From: Bilabrum cf. latius
Lineage: Eukaryota > Bigyra: Bicosoecida > Bigyra > Bicosoecida
Reading direction: 5' to 3'
Assembly: GCA_965178125.1 (NCBI GenBank)
Contig: OZ237744.1
Coordinates: forward strand, 806,001 to 870,000
Length of the DNA stretch: 64,000 nt
The notes under the pieces were generated by a model. The model had not been told where the DNA came from. It saw only the letters and a program-made list of their open reading frames with translations, and searched no databases. This document shows positions 1 to 12,243 of this stretch, in pieces. The position numbers were made by a program, and so were the translations under genes. Every line of letters begins with the position of its first letter. The stretch's first letter is position 1.

Positions 1-2
1 TC

Positions 3-3000
3 AAAGCACGACTTGCCGCATCGGGAAGGGAGGATAGGGGGTCTATCAAGCAATCAGGCGGCAGAGGTGCCGCTTCTTCGTTGCCAGCGAAGAGAAAACG
101 ACCGAGGCAGGATTCCGGTTAGGATGCAGTTGCAGTTGTGCCTCCAAAGCAACCTCCGCTTACGGTCTAGCAGGCCGAGCTCGTGCTTCAGAGATTAACT
201 GCGCTTTCTAAACATCACAATGCAAGCAGCCGATGCGAGGCGTTGTTGAGTTTGAGACGTCTGGTGCATTGGAGAGGTGCAGCCCTAGTTTCGATCAGGT
301 TGCGCAGCCTCGTCGGGGTTACGATGCCTCGTCTCGTCGATGAAGACCCAGGGCCGAGGTATGCCGCCATACTGCTCATAGAAAGCATTATAGAGGCTGC
401 GTAGAAGGCAGGGCCGGCCATTTTGGAGAGCGGGATGTCCCACATCGTGGCTTCGCTGTGCAGCGCCCTGGCCTATCTCTCCACCGACGTGCGCCTTGAC
501 GCCCTCGCCGCCCTCTTCCTGTGCCTCAAGGCTGCCCCTCGCGCGTTCAGCCCTCCGGAGCACGCCGAGCGGCTGCTTCGCGGCGTCATAGACCTCATTC
601 CGAGCACTCGTCACTCGGCTGCGGAGGCCAGGTCATTCTTCGGGCTCTTTGCGCCCGACGCTGTCTGCGTGGGTGCGATCGCTGCAGGAGTTGCAATGGC
701 GGCGAAAGGCAAGGGCGTCCGCCCAGGGGACCGCAGCAGCCTGGCTGCAGTTCCTGCGGGAGACGAGGTGACCCACCAGGGACTCATAGCGGAGGGTACC
801 TAGACAGGGGGCGTGGGAGGCGCTTCCTCAGCAGGCGGAGCTTCCGCCCGGAAGAAGGCCCGCACGACCGTGGATCACCGCGCCAGCGCCAACTTGAAGG
901 TACGGAGCAGCGCGGCACAGGCCCGCAGCTGGGAGCTCCTCCATTCCACGGTTGACCTGGACGCCGTGCTGGCGTCGGCGGAGGCAGCTTCTGTGGGCGC
1001 GCACGCGCAAGACCACGGGGGGCAGACCGCCAGGGACAGTGTCCCTGCCCGCGTCATCATGACCCCCGAGGATGCCCGCATCGCTGCTTGCCTGGTGCTC
1101 GACGAGCTGCTCGCGGTGACCAAGCCGGGCCAGGGGCGGGGCGCCGACGGGGACTGGTCGAGTAGTCACCACCACTACCGCGCCTCCTCCTCCGTGTCGG
1201 CCTCGGTGGGGGGTGGGGCTGCTGCGAGCAGGGAGGCAGGGCCGCCGGCCCACCTTCTGCTTCCGACGCTGCCGTCCGCAGCAGAGGCTTCCAAGTCTAG
1301 GGCCTCCCGGGGCACCTCGTCCACCATGCCTGCTGGGGCCACCACGGGAGTGCACGCCGAATCTGCTGCCACGGTGTTCACAGAGGATTTGGCCGCGGTC
1401 GAGACCGCCCACCTGGTAGGATGGGGCATGCAGCAGGGCACGGACGACTCGACGTCCAGCAGGTGGCTGACTCCATCGTTTGCTGCGGAGGCCGTCCGCG
1501 GGCTCGGCAGCGTCTGGGAGGAGTCCACGGACAGCATCGCGAGGGCGGGCACGACAACACAGCCTTGGCACGTCAAACGGCTCGTGCTCATCGCCGGGCT
1601 CATGCACAAGGTGGCCAGCGCCTCTGCGGCCGAGACGGTCGCGATGCGCGCACTGCGGCGTGGTGGAGGGCGTGGCTCTGGTCCTGGCAGCCGAGTCACC
1701 GGCCAGGCGGGACTGAGCGCCAGTGACCTCGTGGCAGGATGCGTGGCTGGCCGGGTGGGACAGGCGGTTCTGAGTCCGCTGCTGCGCATGGTTCAGACCG
1801 CGAGGCAGGTGGAGCAGGCCCGTGCCGAGAGCGAGAGCAAAGGCGCCTCTGCCCAGACGGTGTCGGCGAAGCAGATCACGGACTCCTGGCGGAGACTGGA
1901 GGGGCTTGGTGTGCACCTGGGCGCGCTGCTGCTAGCGAAGCAAGACAGGGCGTGGAAGAGCTGGCCGAGGCACTACCAGAGCGCCAGTCACACCGTGATT
2001 CACGCCTTCAAGACCGCGCAGCAGAGCCAGGGCCCTGTCGACGAGGACGCATCATCATCATCATCATCTCCTGCTGTTGCTGCTGCTAGTTCGAAAGGCG
2101 GCGCAGCAGGCCCGGCAGCCAAGAAAGCGGTGTTCGACCCGGACGCTGCAGAGGCAGAATCTGACGACGAAGAGCAGCGCGGCTTGAACCCGCTCGCCGT
2201 GAGCAAGGCGCCCAAGGGCTCGATCGCGTCCTTCGTTGATAGGGCGAGGGCCACCATCCGGGCTCAGCGCAAGAAGGATGAGGCCAGGCGGCAAGCGGAG
2301 GAGCTCAAGGGAGGCAGCAAGGGCAAGGGCAAGCGTAGCAGCAAGAAGGAGAAGCAGAAGGCAGCGGCGGCGAAGCGTGCTGTGCGGCAGCGAGACGCCC
2401 TCAAGTCTGCCTTTGGCTGGGTGCCTCGCCTCCTCGTGTCCGAGTGCGCGCTGCTCGAGCAGCTGTCTAAAGAGCACGCGATGCGGCCTGCGATTGACTC
2501 GGATGACGAGACGTCATCATCGGATGAGGATGAAGACGGCTCCTCATCGGATGAGGACGAAGAGAGTGAAGCCGGCTCCACGGGCCAGCCCGCGCCCGGC
2601 ACAGCCGGTCGCGCTGGCTGGGAGGTGCTCGCAGCAGTGGAGCACGCAGGGGCACTCGTGGCGGCATGCAGGCGGGTAGAGGGCGTGGCTGAGCGGGTTT
2701 TGGGCGCGCTGCTTCTGGCTGCATCGGCCGCGGACCCGATGAGCTCGCTTGCCGCCCGCTGCATGTCGAGTGGCTCCGAGCTAGTGAGGACTCTGTGGAA
2801 GCAGGCGGCTGGAGCAGACTTGGACGGAAGCAGCGGCGTTGCAGGGTCTTCTTCGGTTGCGATGGCGCAGGGCGCACCCGGCGACAGCGGAGACGAGGAC
2901 GAGGACGAGGACGAGGAGGTGGAGGGCACGAAGGTGACCGACGGAGGACTCCTGGCCCTGGCCGCACAGACCGGCAAGACGAAGCTCGCACGCAGCATCG

Positions 3001-5252
3001 CAAAGAGATTCGCCCGGCAGGACGCCAAGGAGCAGTCCAGGAAGTAGTTGCGACAGGCCGCCAATGCTCGGGTCCTGGCTCAGCTAGCCGTGGTCGTGGG
3101 GGCCCTCGCGCAGCTGCTTGGGAAGCGTGCTGCCAGGCTGTCGCAGCTGGCGGTGAATGCGGCGAGATCAGGCAACGCCAGGGGAAACAGCAAAAAGACG
3201 CCGTTTCTCACGCCCGACGGGGTGGTAGACAGCTCTTGCACCGCCGTGATCGAGCTGCTTGGCGACATGGCGGCGTAGGCTGGTGTTGGAGGTGCCGGGC
3301 AGCGACAGGGGCTTGACGGGGACCACTCTGCGCAGTAGCAGCTGGTGTCGCTCCTCCTCGCGCCTTTAGCCGCTGCAAGCGCTTCAAAGCAGCGAGCAGC
3401 TGGCCCCGCTGTGTTCTTCGCACCCGGCACGCAGGCCAAGATCGTGTCGGCGGTGCTGTCCACGGGTATCGTGGACGAGCAGGGCGAGGAGGCGCTGGCC
3501 TTCGTGGCTGGTACCAGGGCATTCTCCACCGCTGCCAGGACCGTCGCACTGCAGGGCCTCCCGCTGAAACTGGCAGGTCAAGTTAGTGAGGCGGCGTCCA
3601 TGCAGCCCATGGGGGTCCGCGATGGCGAAGCAGCGTCGCTCGGGGGCTTGCATCCGCTGCTGGCGGCGAGGGTTCGGGTGCCGCTTCAGGTGCTGCTGGG
3701 ACGGTGCGTGGAGACAGCGTTAGTCATGCCAGAAGATCCGGAGTCTATGTTCGCGGGGCGGGACGTGCCTATGCGCAGTCGTCTGTCGGTGCGGCCACTC
3801 ACAGACTCAAAGGCCTCGGCTGTAGGTGACAGCGCACCGTGTGCTCCAGTGGCGTGGCTGGGCGACATCGCTAGGCTCAAGCACACGGACCCGGCGGGCG
3901 CGGTGCGGTTCTGCTCGGGTGCCATGCTGGGTACCTTGCTGCAGGCAGTGCACGCCATCCGCGATGCACTCGTGCGCGCATCCGTGGAGGAGCGGGCGGC
4001 CGCGGTGAAATCCATGCTGGCTGTGCTAGCCAGCGGCGAGGACCTATCCAGCGGCCTCCCAACTAGAGCGGGAGGTGCCAGCCCACCGGCCGACGCGACG
4101 GCACAGGTCCTCCTGGCCTCTGCATGCATCCACGCTGTGGGGGCTGCCTGGTCTCCGCCGGGGCTCCTCACTGCGGGGATTGAGGCCGGCAAACCAGGGG
4201 GCTCTGCAACCACGCGACCGGACGTGCGGGCGGCACTTCATATGGCGCGGTGGGCCATGGGCCCCGCCGTGCTGGTGATCGGGGCGGCCTGTGCGGATGC
4301 AGCGGCTTCGGGCGGGCAGGGCAGTTTCGAGGACTGTGATGCGATGCTGTCCGCTGCACTACCCGAGTGGATGTGCTATGATTATGGTGTCACGGGAAGC
4401 GGCCAGCAGGGGAACTCTGCGAAGGCAAGTGCTGCGATGGAGACGGATGAGACTGCGGCTGGCAGCGGGGATGATGAGGCTGGCAATGGTTCGGAGGCCA
4501 CGGCTGCAGCTTCTACTGGTCTGAAGCTCGGTACGGGCAGCAGTGCCGAAGAGGAGGAGGGCGAGAAGCATGGAGAGTTGGCAGAGGAGGACGAGCTGGA
4601 CGCGGTCCCTGTGCCCTGGGTGGAGACGGACCCCGAGGCGGTTGCAGCCAGGGAAGCTGAGCTTCGGCGCGCTGCAATGCAGTGCATCGACCCCCTGGGC
4701 AAGTTCGCTCCCGTTCTGGCGGCATCGCTGCTGGTGCTGCGATTGCAGGGCGCTGGAACTCTCAGCGATGCGGGTGATGCTGCAGGCGGATCCATCGGCA
4801 TGTCAGGAGCGCCGTCATCACCCGCTACTGGCAGACGCACAGGCAGCTCGAGTAGCAGCAGCAAGGCGAGCGAGAGCGCGGTGCCGTCTGACGCGCAGCA
4901 AGGAGTGCTCGCGCTGTCGGCTCTCATGTAGCACTGCGAGACGATTGTCCTCTAGGCTGACACGAACAGCAGCAAGGAGGGCGTGGCGGCGACTGGCAGC
5001 GGCAAGCCAATGGCAGCCGAGGGGCCGCGCAGCCGCAGCAGCGTCGGCTTGGCTCTTACCGCGGCAGCCGCGGCGCTGCACTCTGCCGCGTTCAGGAAGC
5101 TTTGGTGGTCTGAGGGAACAGCCCGCGAGAGCGTGGATAAGTTCGCGCGGGCCATGGTAGGCAAGGGACCCGTTGGCAAGGCCTCGGACGCGGGGTGCGT
5201 GCGGGACGTGCAGGCAGCGTTTCGTGGGCTGGGTCTCGACGCAGCCAAGTGA
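3..5252 (+). CDS. IPI1: IPI1/TEX10-like ribosome-biogenesis protein (5' end outside window)
   Basis: One open frame of about 1,749 codons when UAG is read as Gln; it enters from the left edge and ends at TGA (5250-5252). Nine in-frame TAGs lie at 120, 168, 402, 801, 3045, 3276, 3336, 4929 and 4953. Codons near 190-560 resemble the N-terminal helical-repeat domain of IPI1/TEX10, the Rix1-complex factor for 60S maturation: a short 'KHHNA' motif, then 'DEDPGPRYAA', then 'LSTDVRLDAL'. The remainder is weakly conserved HEAT-like helix with acidic Ser/Asp/Glu stretches (about 2490-2570 and 2890-2930) and a Lys-rich segment (about 2260-2390), as in nucleolar proteins. It is much longer than human TEX10 (about 930 residues). 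Family assignment rests on the N-terminal domain only. No intron is visible. Confidence 0.62.
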
Positions 5253-5423
5253 TTTGTATGACATCGTAGGTATGGCCAGTCTTTTCAAGCACTTTTTCGT
5301 CCCTTGCACCGCTCAAAATGGCCTGCCAAAGCATCGAAGAATCGTCGGTGCAAAGTTGCGTGCTGTTTGTGTCATTCACTGCTTTTCTGCACGTGCGAAG
5401 TAATCTGCACTTAGCAACTTAGC

Positions 5424-6335
5424 ATGGCATCCATGCTGCGCAGAATTGCGTCTCGTTCCGGGCGTATGCTAAGCTCTTCGCTTGCACGACCAGGTAAGAC
5501 TGAATCTATCCGGTTCGTGGCCACAAGGAGCGACTTGCTTTCGTGCACGCCTAAGGTGCAACGCCTACACGTCAACGTACAAATTGGAGCGGCTTCATAC
5601 TTGCCTTTTGTACTTGAATTGCTTATGCAGTAATTGCTCCGACGCTGGCGCGACCAATTTCGGTTTCTTCGGCAAGCTAGGGTGAGACAGTCTGTGCCTA
5701 CGTTTGCGCTCCATCACTTGGCACCTCTCCTGCCCATTGGGCGTTTTGCGTCGTGGAGTCACTGCAATGGTTGTGTTTGTTATTCGTGCTTTCTATACTG
5801 CGCTTATCTTATCCGAATGTCCGGCGCAGCTGATAGCATGGACCAACTGATGTCAACCACCCGCAATGGCGGCGATTTCTTGGTGTCAAAGGTCGACGAG
5901 ATTTTCAACTGGGCGCGAAAGGGATCGATCTGGCCTATGACGTTCGGTCTGGCCTGTTGCGCGGTTGAGATGATGCATTCTGCCGCTCCCAGGTACGATT
6001 TGGATCGCTTTGGCATCGTGTTTCGAGCCTCCCCGAGGCAGAGCGACGTCATGATTGTGGCAGGGACCCTCACGAACAAGATGGCCCCTGCGCTGCGCAA
6101 GGTTTACGACCAGATGCCCGATCCTCGATGGGTGGTGAGCATGGGGAGCTGCGCCAATGGCGGCGGCTACTACCACTACTCGTATGCGGTGGTGCGCGGG
6201 TGCGATCGCATCGTGCCGGTGGACGTGTACGTGCCGGGGTGCCCCCCGACCTCGGAGGCGCTCATCTACGGCCTCTTGCAGCTGCAGAAGAAGATCAAGG
6301 GCCAGCGCACTCTCAAGCTCAAGCTGAACAAGTGA
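5424..6335 (+). CDS. NDUFS7: NADH:ubiquinone oxidoreductase 20 kDa subunit (NDUFS7/PSST)
   Basis: Three exons (5424-5493, 5631-5681, 5830-6335) joined by GT-AG introns give 208 residues ending at TGA. The first two exons encode an Arg/Ser-rich mitochondrial presequence; exon 2 contains one in-frame TAG (5678-5680), just before the splice. The mature part is a nearly canonical complex I subunit that binds the terminal iron-sulphur cluster N2: '[11 protein letters not shown]' carries the tandem Cys, '[15 protein letters not shown]' the third Cys and 'VYVPGCPPT' the fourth. It transfers electrons to ubiquinone in the mitochondrial inner membrane. Only the last exon is strongly conserved, so the presequence exons rest on splice phase and composition. 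The gene is convergent with the ankyrin gene, 127 bases away. Confidence 0.97.
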
Positions 6336-6462
6336 CGCACGGAATCCGGATGGGATAGGGTGCCTTCAACGTGCGTGCTCCGGTTGAGTCCTCCAAATAA
6401 GATTAACGAAGAGTACATTTTCTATCCTTTGGTCCAATGTTCTCGCACAAGCCGGGTTCACT

Positions 6463-7845
6463 TCAACCGGGCCCTGCTTCCCCGTGCGCCCCCGTGTGGC
6501 TGGAAGTCTACCATGCACCCTCTAGGCTCCTCCCCCCAGCAGCAGCATCAAGCGCCGCAGCTCCAACGGACCGCAGGGCCACTCGGAGTCTCCTCACCTC
6601 TTCCCTCAATACATGAAGCTCGCTTTCGGTAGTCGCGCCGCTGCAGGTAGCCGTGCTGCTGCCAGCACGGTGTGCACCAGGGTCAGCCCTTGGTGACCTA
6701 GAGACCACCGCAACGCTTGTCGAGGCACCAAGGCGATCAGATCGTGAATTCCTCCGCGCTTCAAGTGCACCTAATGCTGCCGTGCCAAAGCCACCCGGCA
6801 CTCGCACTCCGGTGGTGCCTGTGTCTACGCTTATGGATGGCTGCCCGCTGTCAGCATGCGCGAGTTGTGCCTCGGTGCCGCCTGGCCTTGTTTCCTGGAT
6901 CCGCGACGTGTGCTCGTCAGCGATGTGCCCCCCTGCTGCTGGTCCTGGCTGCTCTGCTCTTGCCCTAGTTGCCTCAACGCGGTGCTGCTCCTGCCCCACT
7001 GCGGCAGACCTGGCCTTACTTGCCGTACTGGCGGCACCGGCAGCAGCAAGCTGGCCGCCAGTGGTGCTCCCAGCCCCATCGGACTCAACACCACTGGCAG
7101 CCAGGCTGAGGTACTCCCGGATGGGCTTCAACCGCTTGCCTGACAAGGCGAAGTCGTCAATCATCGCGCAAATGGCAGGCGGGCAGCCCAGGCGCGCTGC
7201 GACCGCAGGCAGGGGGTCCAGCTCCAGCTCGTATTCCTTCGGGGACACGCCCCATCGCTCGCTCCACTGCAGCAGGGCGTGCGTTGCCTCGGGGTTCACT
7301 GCCCGCATGCTGACGTGCAGGGCGGAGACACGGACTGGGTACAGGGAGCGGTGGGCCAGTTTGCACTGTGGCTGAGATGCCAGCAGTCTGATGAGTGGCA
7401 GGTGGCCCATCTGCGCCGCCATGATCAGCGGTGAGACACCGTCGCGACGAGGCTTCGAAACATCGGCTGGGATTCTTTCATCATCCATGTTGTCCTGCTC
7501 AAGTCGCTCAGTGGACGCTTTAAGTATGGATAAAACCATCGGCACATTTCCTTTGGCAACCGCACACAAAAGGGGCGTGGACGACACCTTCGAGCTGGGT
7601 GATGCGAAGTTCAAATCACGCGTCCTATCAATTATTGCCTGGATGCATCCCGAGTCGGACACTCCGGCGTGGCATGCATAGAACAATGGACTGACTAAGA
7701 TATCCTTGGGGCCCCGGATGCAAACGTCATCAATAAAGTCCGGACTACTGCCGGCGCTTGCTATGCTATCAATGCCGCGGCTGTCGCATTCATCAATAGC
7801 AGACTACAGCTTGTGCGCGAGCCCATCAATTCCTTGCCTGCTCAT
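6463..7845 (-). CDS. ankyrin-repeat protein with C-terminal coiled coil
   Basis: Read from ATG at 7845 to TGA at 6463, 460 residues, with in-frame TAGs at 7804-7806 and 6508-6510. Three or four ankyrin-type repeats are visible in the N-terminal half ('TPLLCAVAKGNVPMVLSIL', 'SPLIMAAQMGHLPLIRLLA', 'SALHVSMRAV'), followed by a low-complexity Ala/Gly/Ser region and a short Leu/Arg heptad segment ('LHVLREEVRRLRVAL'). Ankyrin repeats mediate protein-protein contacts; no catalytic domain is seen, so the partner and process are unknown. The start was chosen as the first ATG in the extended frame; without the code change the frame would lack an ATG start and lose its last 15 codons. Confidence 0.75.
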
Positions 7846-7999
7846 ATTGCTGTCTATCAACGCTATGCTTGAATTAAAGGCGTGATTACCAGACCAGCGG
7901 CCTTGCCGGCACCGGCAGTTGCACAGAGTACAGTATACACCCGTGTCAGGCACGACAGCAGTCGTATATCCTCGAGCCTAATTTAGACCCGCTTCTGCG

Positions 8000-9135
8000 A
8001 TGAAATCTGCTGTACTGGTCTGGATGGCACTGCTGGCCTTGGGCAGTCAAAAAGCTTTGGTCAGCATTAACACGTCCCTTGCGACGCTTCCAGTCGTTTA
8101 TTTTGGAGGAAACAACCAGTCCCGACCTGATGAGAATATCGCTATGCTGGCAAAGATGCGCGCGGTCCTGATTGAGAAGTGGGAGGGGCCGTGCTGGTCA
8201 GCGTGCATTCAGAACAACACGCTAGGAATTCCCTGCGATCCAGCGTGCGGCGGAGAGTCGTACATGCTTAATACTCTAAAACGGGTAAAATTGGTGAACC
8301 CAGCGGTGTCGACCGGCTATTACTAGAACTCTCTTTATGACTGGAGTTTCCAGAATCTTGAGTCAAAGTTTGCATCCAAAGATCTTAACCAGCGATCCAC
8401 GAATGGGTCTATAGTTGGCATGGAGAACGACAATGGGATGATTGGCGTGCCCGTGTTTGCAATGGGCCAGCCTGCTGCCGTGGACATGTGGCTGGACTGG
8501 CACCGGCAGCTGATCGCGAGCGGGGTCGTCGACGGTACCTTTCTTGATAAGCCCACCATCTATGCCTTCCCCAACGGAACGGTCTACAACCTATGCGAGT
8601 GCGCCACGGGCCCGTGTACCCACGAGTGGATCCAGGCATGTGCCCAGATATCCGTGGAGACCGGTCGCGCGTACAACGCCGGCAAGCGGAGGCTGCTGGA
8701 GGAGATCCAGCAGGTGTACAGGCCGCTGGGTGGCTTCATCACAGCCACGCACAACGGCTCCACCAAGTACCTGGGGGGCGGGGCTGGTATCTCGGCCAGG
8801 GCTCTCTGATCGCCGAGATGCAGCAAATCAAGGCTAACCCTGCCCTCGACTACGTCTGGGTCTCGAGTGAAGACCAGAAGACGGGCTGGGACCCCGCCGA
8901 CCTGGGGGGCACTTGCTCGGAGGACATGGTCGCAAAGTTCCTGGTGGCGGTGGAAGCAGGCGGCCTCATCGGCTGCAACGGGTGGCAGGACGAGTACGGT
9001 AACCCGCTGGGCAATCCTACAGGGCCGGCCACCAAGCAAGGCAGGTCGTACACGAGGACCTTCAGCAGTGGGACCGTGGCGACATACGACGACAGCACCA
9101 AGAAGGGCAGCGTGAAGTGGGCCTCTAGCGCTTGA
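8000..9135 (+). CDS. secreted glycosidase-like protein with an internal frame break
   Basis: Starts at ATG 8000 with a hydrophobic signal peptide. A TAG at 8324-8326 interrupts 'GYY' and 'NSLYDWSF', and the frame then continues to TGA at 8809. The clearly homologous tail ('LIAEMQQIKANPALDYVWV', 'YGNPLGNPTGPATKQG', ending at TGA 9133-9135) lies in another frame, so a shift must occur near 8770-8800, inside a G-rich run. Motifs such as 'IEKWEGPCW' and 'NPTGPAT' recall an uncharacterised secreted, possibly TIM-barrel family of marine protists; this is from memory and no catalytic residues can be named. The break could be an assembly error in the homopolymer, a real pseudogene, or a missed intron. 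I found no GT-AG pair that repairs it. Confidence 0.6.
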
Positions 9136-9330
9136 AGCTTGTAGAAACTAGTCATGATCGGCGGGGCATCGCGCGACCAGTTGTGATGCACGTTGGGGGC
9201 ACGTCACCGTGGTTTGGGAAGTTTTCCTTGTTTCCGGGGTGTAAACAAGCAATACTGCATATTTTACAAATCACCACTCGCACCAGAAGTCCTGGAAACA
9301 GATATACCATCCACCAGCCGTGGGCTGCCC

Positions 9331-10472
9331 TCACAGGGAGCCCTCATCCTCCCCGTCATCCATGGCAGCTGCACCCCCCATCGCGCTAGACACCTTGCCC
9401 ACCGGCACCCGCCTGCTGTACGGCAACGCGCCGCCCCCGCTGCCACTGGGGCGAGCTGAACCTGCCTTGGTATCGTTCATCGGCCCGGGGCGAGGTACCC
9501 CCCCCGATTTGGTGACCAGGTGCAGGCTGTGATCCGTGGTGGGCTTGGAGCCCATGGCACGCCTGACCCCGCTGAGGCAAGACATTCCCGTGGTGCCCAT
9601 CCAGTGGGGCGGCCACGTGTTCATGATGCTCTTGCGCTGGGTCATCCTCACGAAGTACTTCATGAGGTTGGGGAACACGCCGTCCAGTCGCAGGCCCAGC
9701 CGCACCATGTACGCCAGGGAGGGGAAGAAGGAGAGGTCGGCCTGAGAGAGGCCTTGCCCGGGGCCCGCCAGGTAGTCGCTCGCTGAGAGGTACCGCTCCC
9801 AAACCTGATGGGTGAGAGGGGCTAAATGGGAAAAGAGAAAGCGGGGGTGCGCAGGAGAGGCAGCGCGAGCTTGCTAGTGGAGACACAGCGCGAGGACAGC
9901 GACACGGACAAGACACTATGTTTGAGGGCCTAGAGGGCACAATATCTTGGAGAAGAGCATCTTGCACGAAGCAAAGGCCTCACCTCAAGTTCGGCAGCGA
10001 GCGCGAACTGCTTCGTCTCTAGGTACTCGCGGTTGATCTTCTCGGGCGGTGTCCGCCTGACGTAATAGATCAGCTCGCCGGCCGCTACGCTAACGTTCTG
10101 GGCTTCGTGCGTTCGCGTGAGGGCCAAAGCGCGGGCCCTTCGATCCGAAGGCAGCAAGGGCGATTCTGGGTACATCTGCTCCAACCATTCCAGGATAGCC
10201 AGGGACTCGGTGATGACCACGTCCCCATCAACCATGATCGGAACCAGCCCTCTCGGATTCAAGGCGCGAAATGGAGCCGTCTTGAGTACCCCAGAATCAA
10301 ATGTAATCAGTTCACTCCTGTATTTCAACCCCTTCTCTTGCAGGGCAGCGAGAACTCTCCAGCAAGGGGGGCTGCCACTGCCCCAGTATACCGTCAGTTC
10401 GCCAGACTTAGCGCTTCCCTTGCCGACTCCAGCTGCTTGTCCTCCTGTCATTGGAGTACTTAAAGATGACAT
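9331..10472 (-). CDS. glutathione S-transferase
   Basis: Two exons (10472-9984 and 9804-9331) with a 179-base GT-AG intron, phase 0, give 320 residues ending at TGA. The N-terminal thioredoxin fold is clear: 'YWGSGSPPCWRVLAALQEKG' is the first strand and active-site loop (SPPCW, possible Ser/Cys active site), followed by 'LNPRGLVPIMVDGD' with the cis-Pro and 'ESLAILEWLE' with the Glu-Ser that contacts glutathione. The all-helical C-terminal domain follows ('YLAGPGQGLSQADLSFFPSL', with the capping Asp). A tail of about 90 residues beyond the usual GST length is Gly/Pro/Ser-rich. It contains no in-frame TAG. Likely a cytosolic detoxification enzyme; the class is not resolved. Confidence 0.9.
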
Positions 10473-10923
10473 TTTGATGAAATACTATGCACTGCACACA
10501 AATCCAACTCGATCGAAAAGCCAGCAAGACCTAGCAGTTGTTTCCGAAGATGCTTCCCACTGATATGGCCACTACGACCCTTCAGGCTAGTGCTTTTAGA
10601 GAGAAATTATAGCCAGCAGGAAAATGAGCTGAGTTGGCTATGCTTTTAGGGCTAACTATGCGGTGAACCTCGAAAAAGATGCTCGTTTACAGACTCCTCT
10701 AGCTCTGTCGGGCAATGTAGACAGCAGAAATCAGCTAATACTCAGCTGCCCCGCCAAGCCAGACTATATGTATCCCGTTTAAAATAATGAGCTAGCTCTG
10801 GTCGAGTACGCGTGCCCTCTGATGACTTGCTGCTCTGGGGCTCGGTCACCTGATCTTGTTTGTTGCGTGCAGAAATTGTATTAAGTCCGATGAAACGCAG
10901 AAAAACGCAAAGGTACTTCACGA
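10473..10923. other. intergenic, divergent promoter region
   Basis: 451 bases between the divergently transcribed glutathione transferase and carrier genes. It is more AT-rich than the flanking coding DNA and presumably holds both promoters. I see no conserved coding frame, RNA gene or clear repeat in it. Confidence 0.4.
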
Positions 10924-12045
10924 ATGGCAAGTGATGGTATAGACATCTTTGGTGGAGTAGTCGGGTCGGTTGTGTCTAAGCTTGTGTTTTATCCTATCGA
11001 AGGCGTGGAATCCAGGCAAAGGGTTGACCCGCACATCGGCGCCATGCATTTCAGCGAAGCCGCTTTGCATGTGGCCAGAACAGACGGTATTGCCGGGCTA
11101 TATGCGGGTCTTTCTGCGGCAGTACTGGGAGATTCGATAAACAGAGTTGTATACTTTGGACTATGGTGCATATTTGGCTGGATCTTGCGGACATTATCGA
11201 GTTCACATGCGGACACGACAGAGTTTGACGCCTTCAAGGATTTGTTCGCCGGGGTATTGGCTGGTGCGTGTGCGTCGGCCGTCATGAACCCAATATGGGT
11301 CATCTAGACTGAAATGACCAGAGAAAGAGGGAATGTAAGCTTCTTGTAGGCCTACAACAGGATTCACGATCGCAAAGGAGCGAGCGGGTTTTACGCTGGG
11401 GTCGGCATTAGCATGGTAGGATGCATCGATGGAGCTATGCAATGGAGCACTGTGCGCTATATAGAGGCAATGGTTGACGCTTCGCCCGGGCTTGAAAATT
11501 TCGGGCGATGGAACGGGGGCATGGAGCAGCTGCTCATGCGAATTGCGGTGTGGATCGCAGCGACAGCTGGACCTTGGTGGTGGCCTATCTTGCTTGGCTT
11601 CATAGCAAGACTATTTGCTGGTACTATAGCATACCCGTACATCGTTGTGCGGACAGAGCTGCAGGTAATGGCAGCTGAGACTGGCGATGCGCCTGCCACC
11701 GAACACGGCACGCGAGAGACTGCTACAGCCATACTCGATGCGCGGATGAGCAACGGCGACAGCACTAGTGACTAGGTGACTCTCCGGAAACGCAGGCACA
11801 AAAGCAGATGCGACCACGAGGGAGACCAACGCATCGCGAAAACAGAAGCATTTCGTGAGGGCAATCCGGCCAGCGCCCTCGCAGTTGCAGCGTCTAGGAT
11901 ATACAAGCGGGGCGGAATAGCTGGATTTTGGACCGGTTGGCAGGGCAACATGCTGGGACAGCTCCCGTCGGCCAGTGTGTAGACCGCCGTGCGGTCCCAT
12001 GTCCGCGAGGCGATCGCACGGTGGGGTGCTGCCGGCGGCGCGTGA
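10924..12045 (+). CDS. mitochondrial carrier family protein (peroxisomal/nucleotide carrier-like)
   Basis: ATG 10924 to TGA 12043-12045, 373 residues, intronless, with in-frame TAGs at 11305, 11347, 11773 and 11980. Three repeats of the carrier fold are visible through their helix-kink signatures: 'YPIEGVESRQRV', 'MNPIWVI' followed by TAG and 'TEM', and 'YPYIVVRTELQV'. Each repeat is followed by the 'GLYAG', 'GFYAG' or 'GFWTGWQG' aromatic-Gly motif. The NPIWV form of the second signature is typical of the SLC25A17/PMP34-like peroxisomal CoA/nucleotide carriers and of FAD/folate carriers, but the substrate cannot be decided here. Reading TAG as a stop would cut the protein within repeat 2. Confidence 0.85.
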
Positions 12046-12243
12046 GTGTGAGTGCCACGGCTTTTGTTGCTCTGCCCGTTGATGTGTGGGGGGAAGACTT
12101 TCAGTTTGACGTCACTCTCACGTTTTTGTAATTGCAACCCTGCCACATGACTATAGTTGCTTCAACCCACGCACTAATCATCAGTGGAGTGCATAGGTGC
12201 TCGATGCATGCTCAACCTTCATCCAAGCTCTTCATCGCAACCT

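Noticed and set aside
5424-6335. Organellar or bacterial origin of the window (NDUFS7-like frame)
   Set aside because: The gene has two spliceosomal introns and a presequence, and neighbours are eukaryotic nuclear genes.
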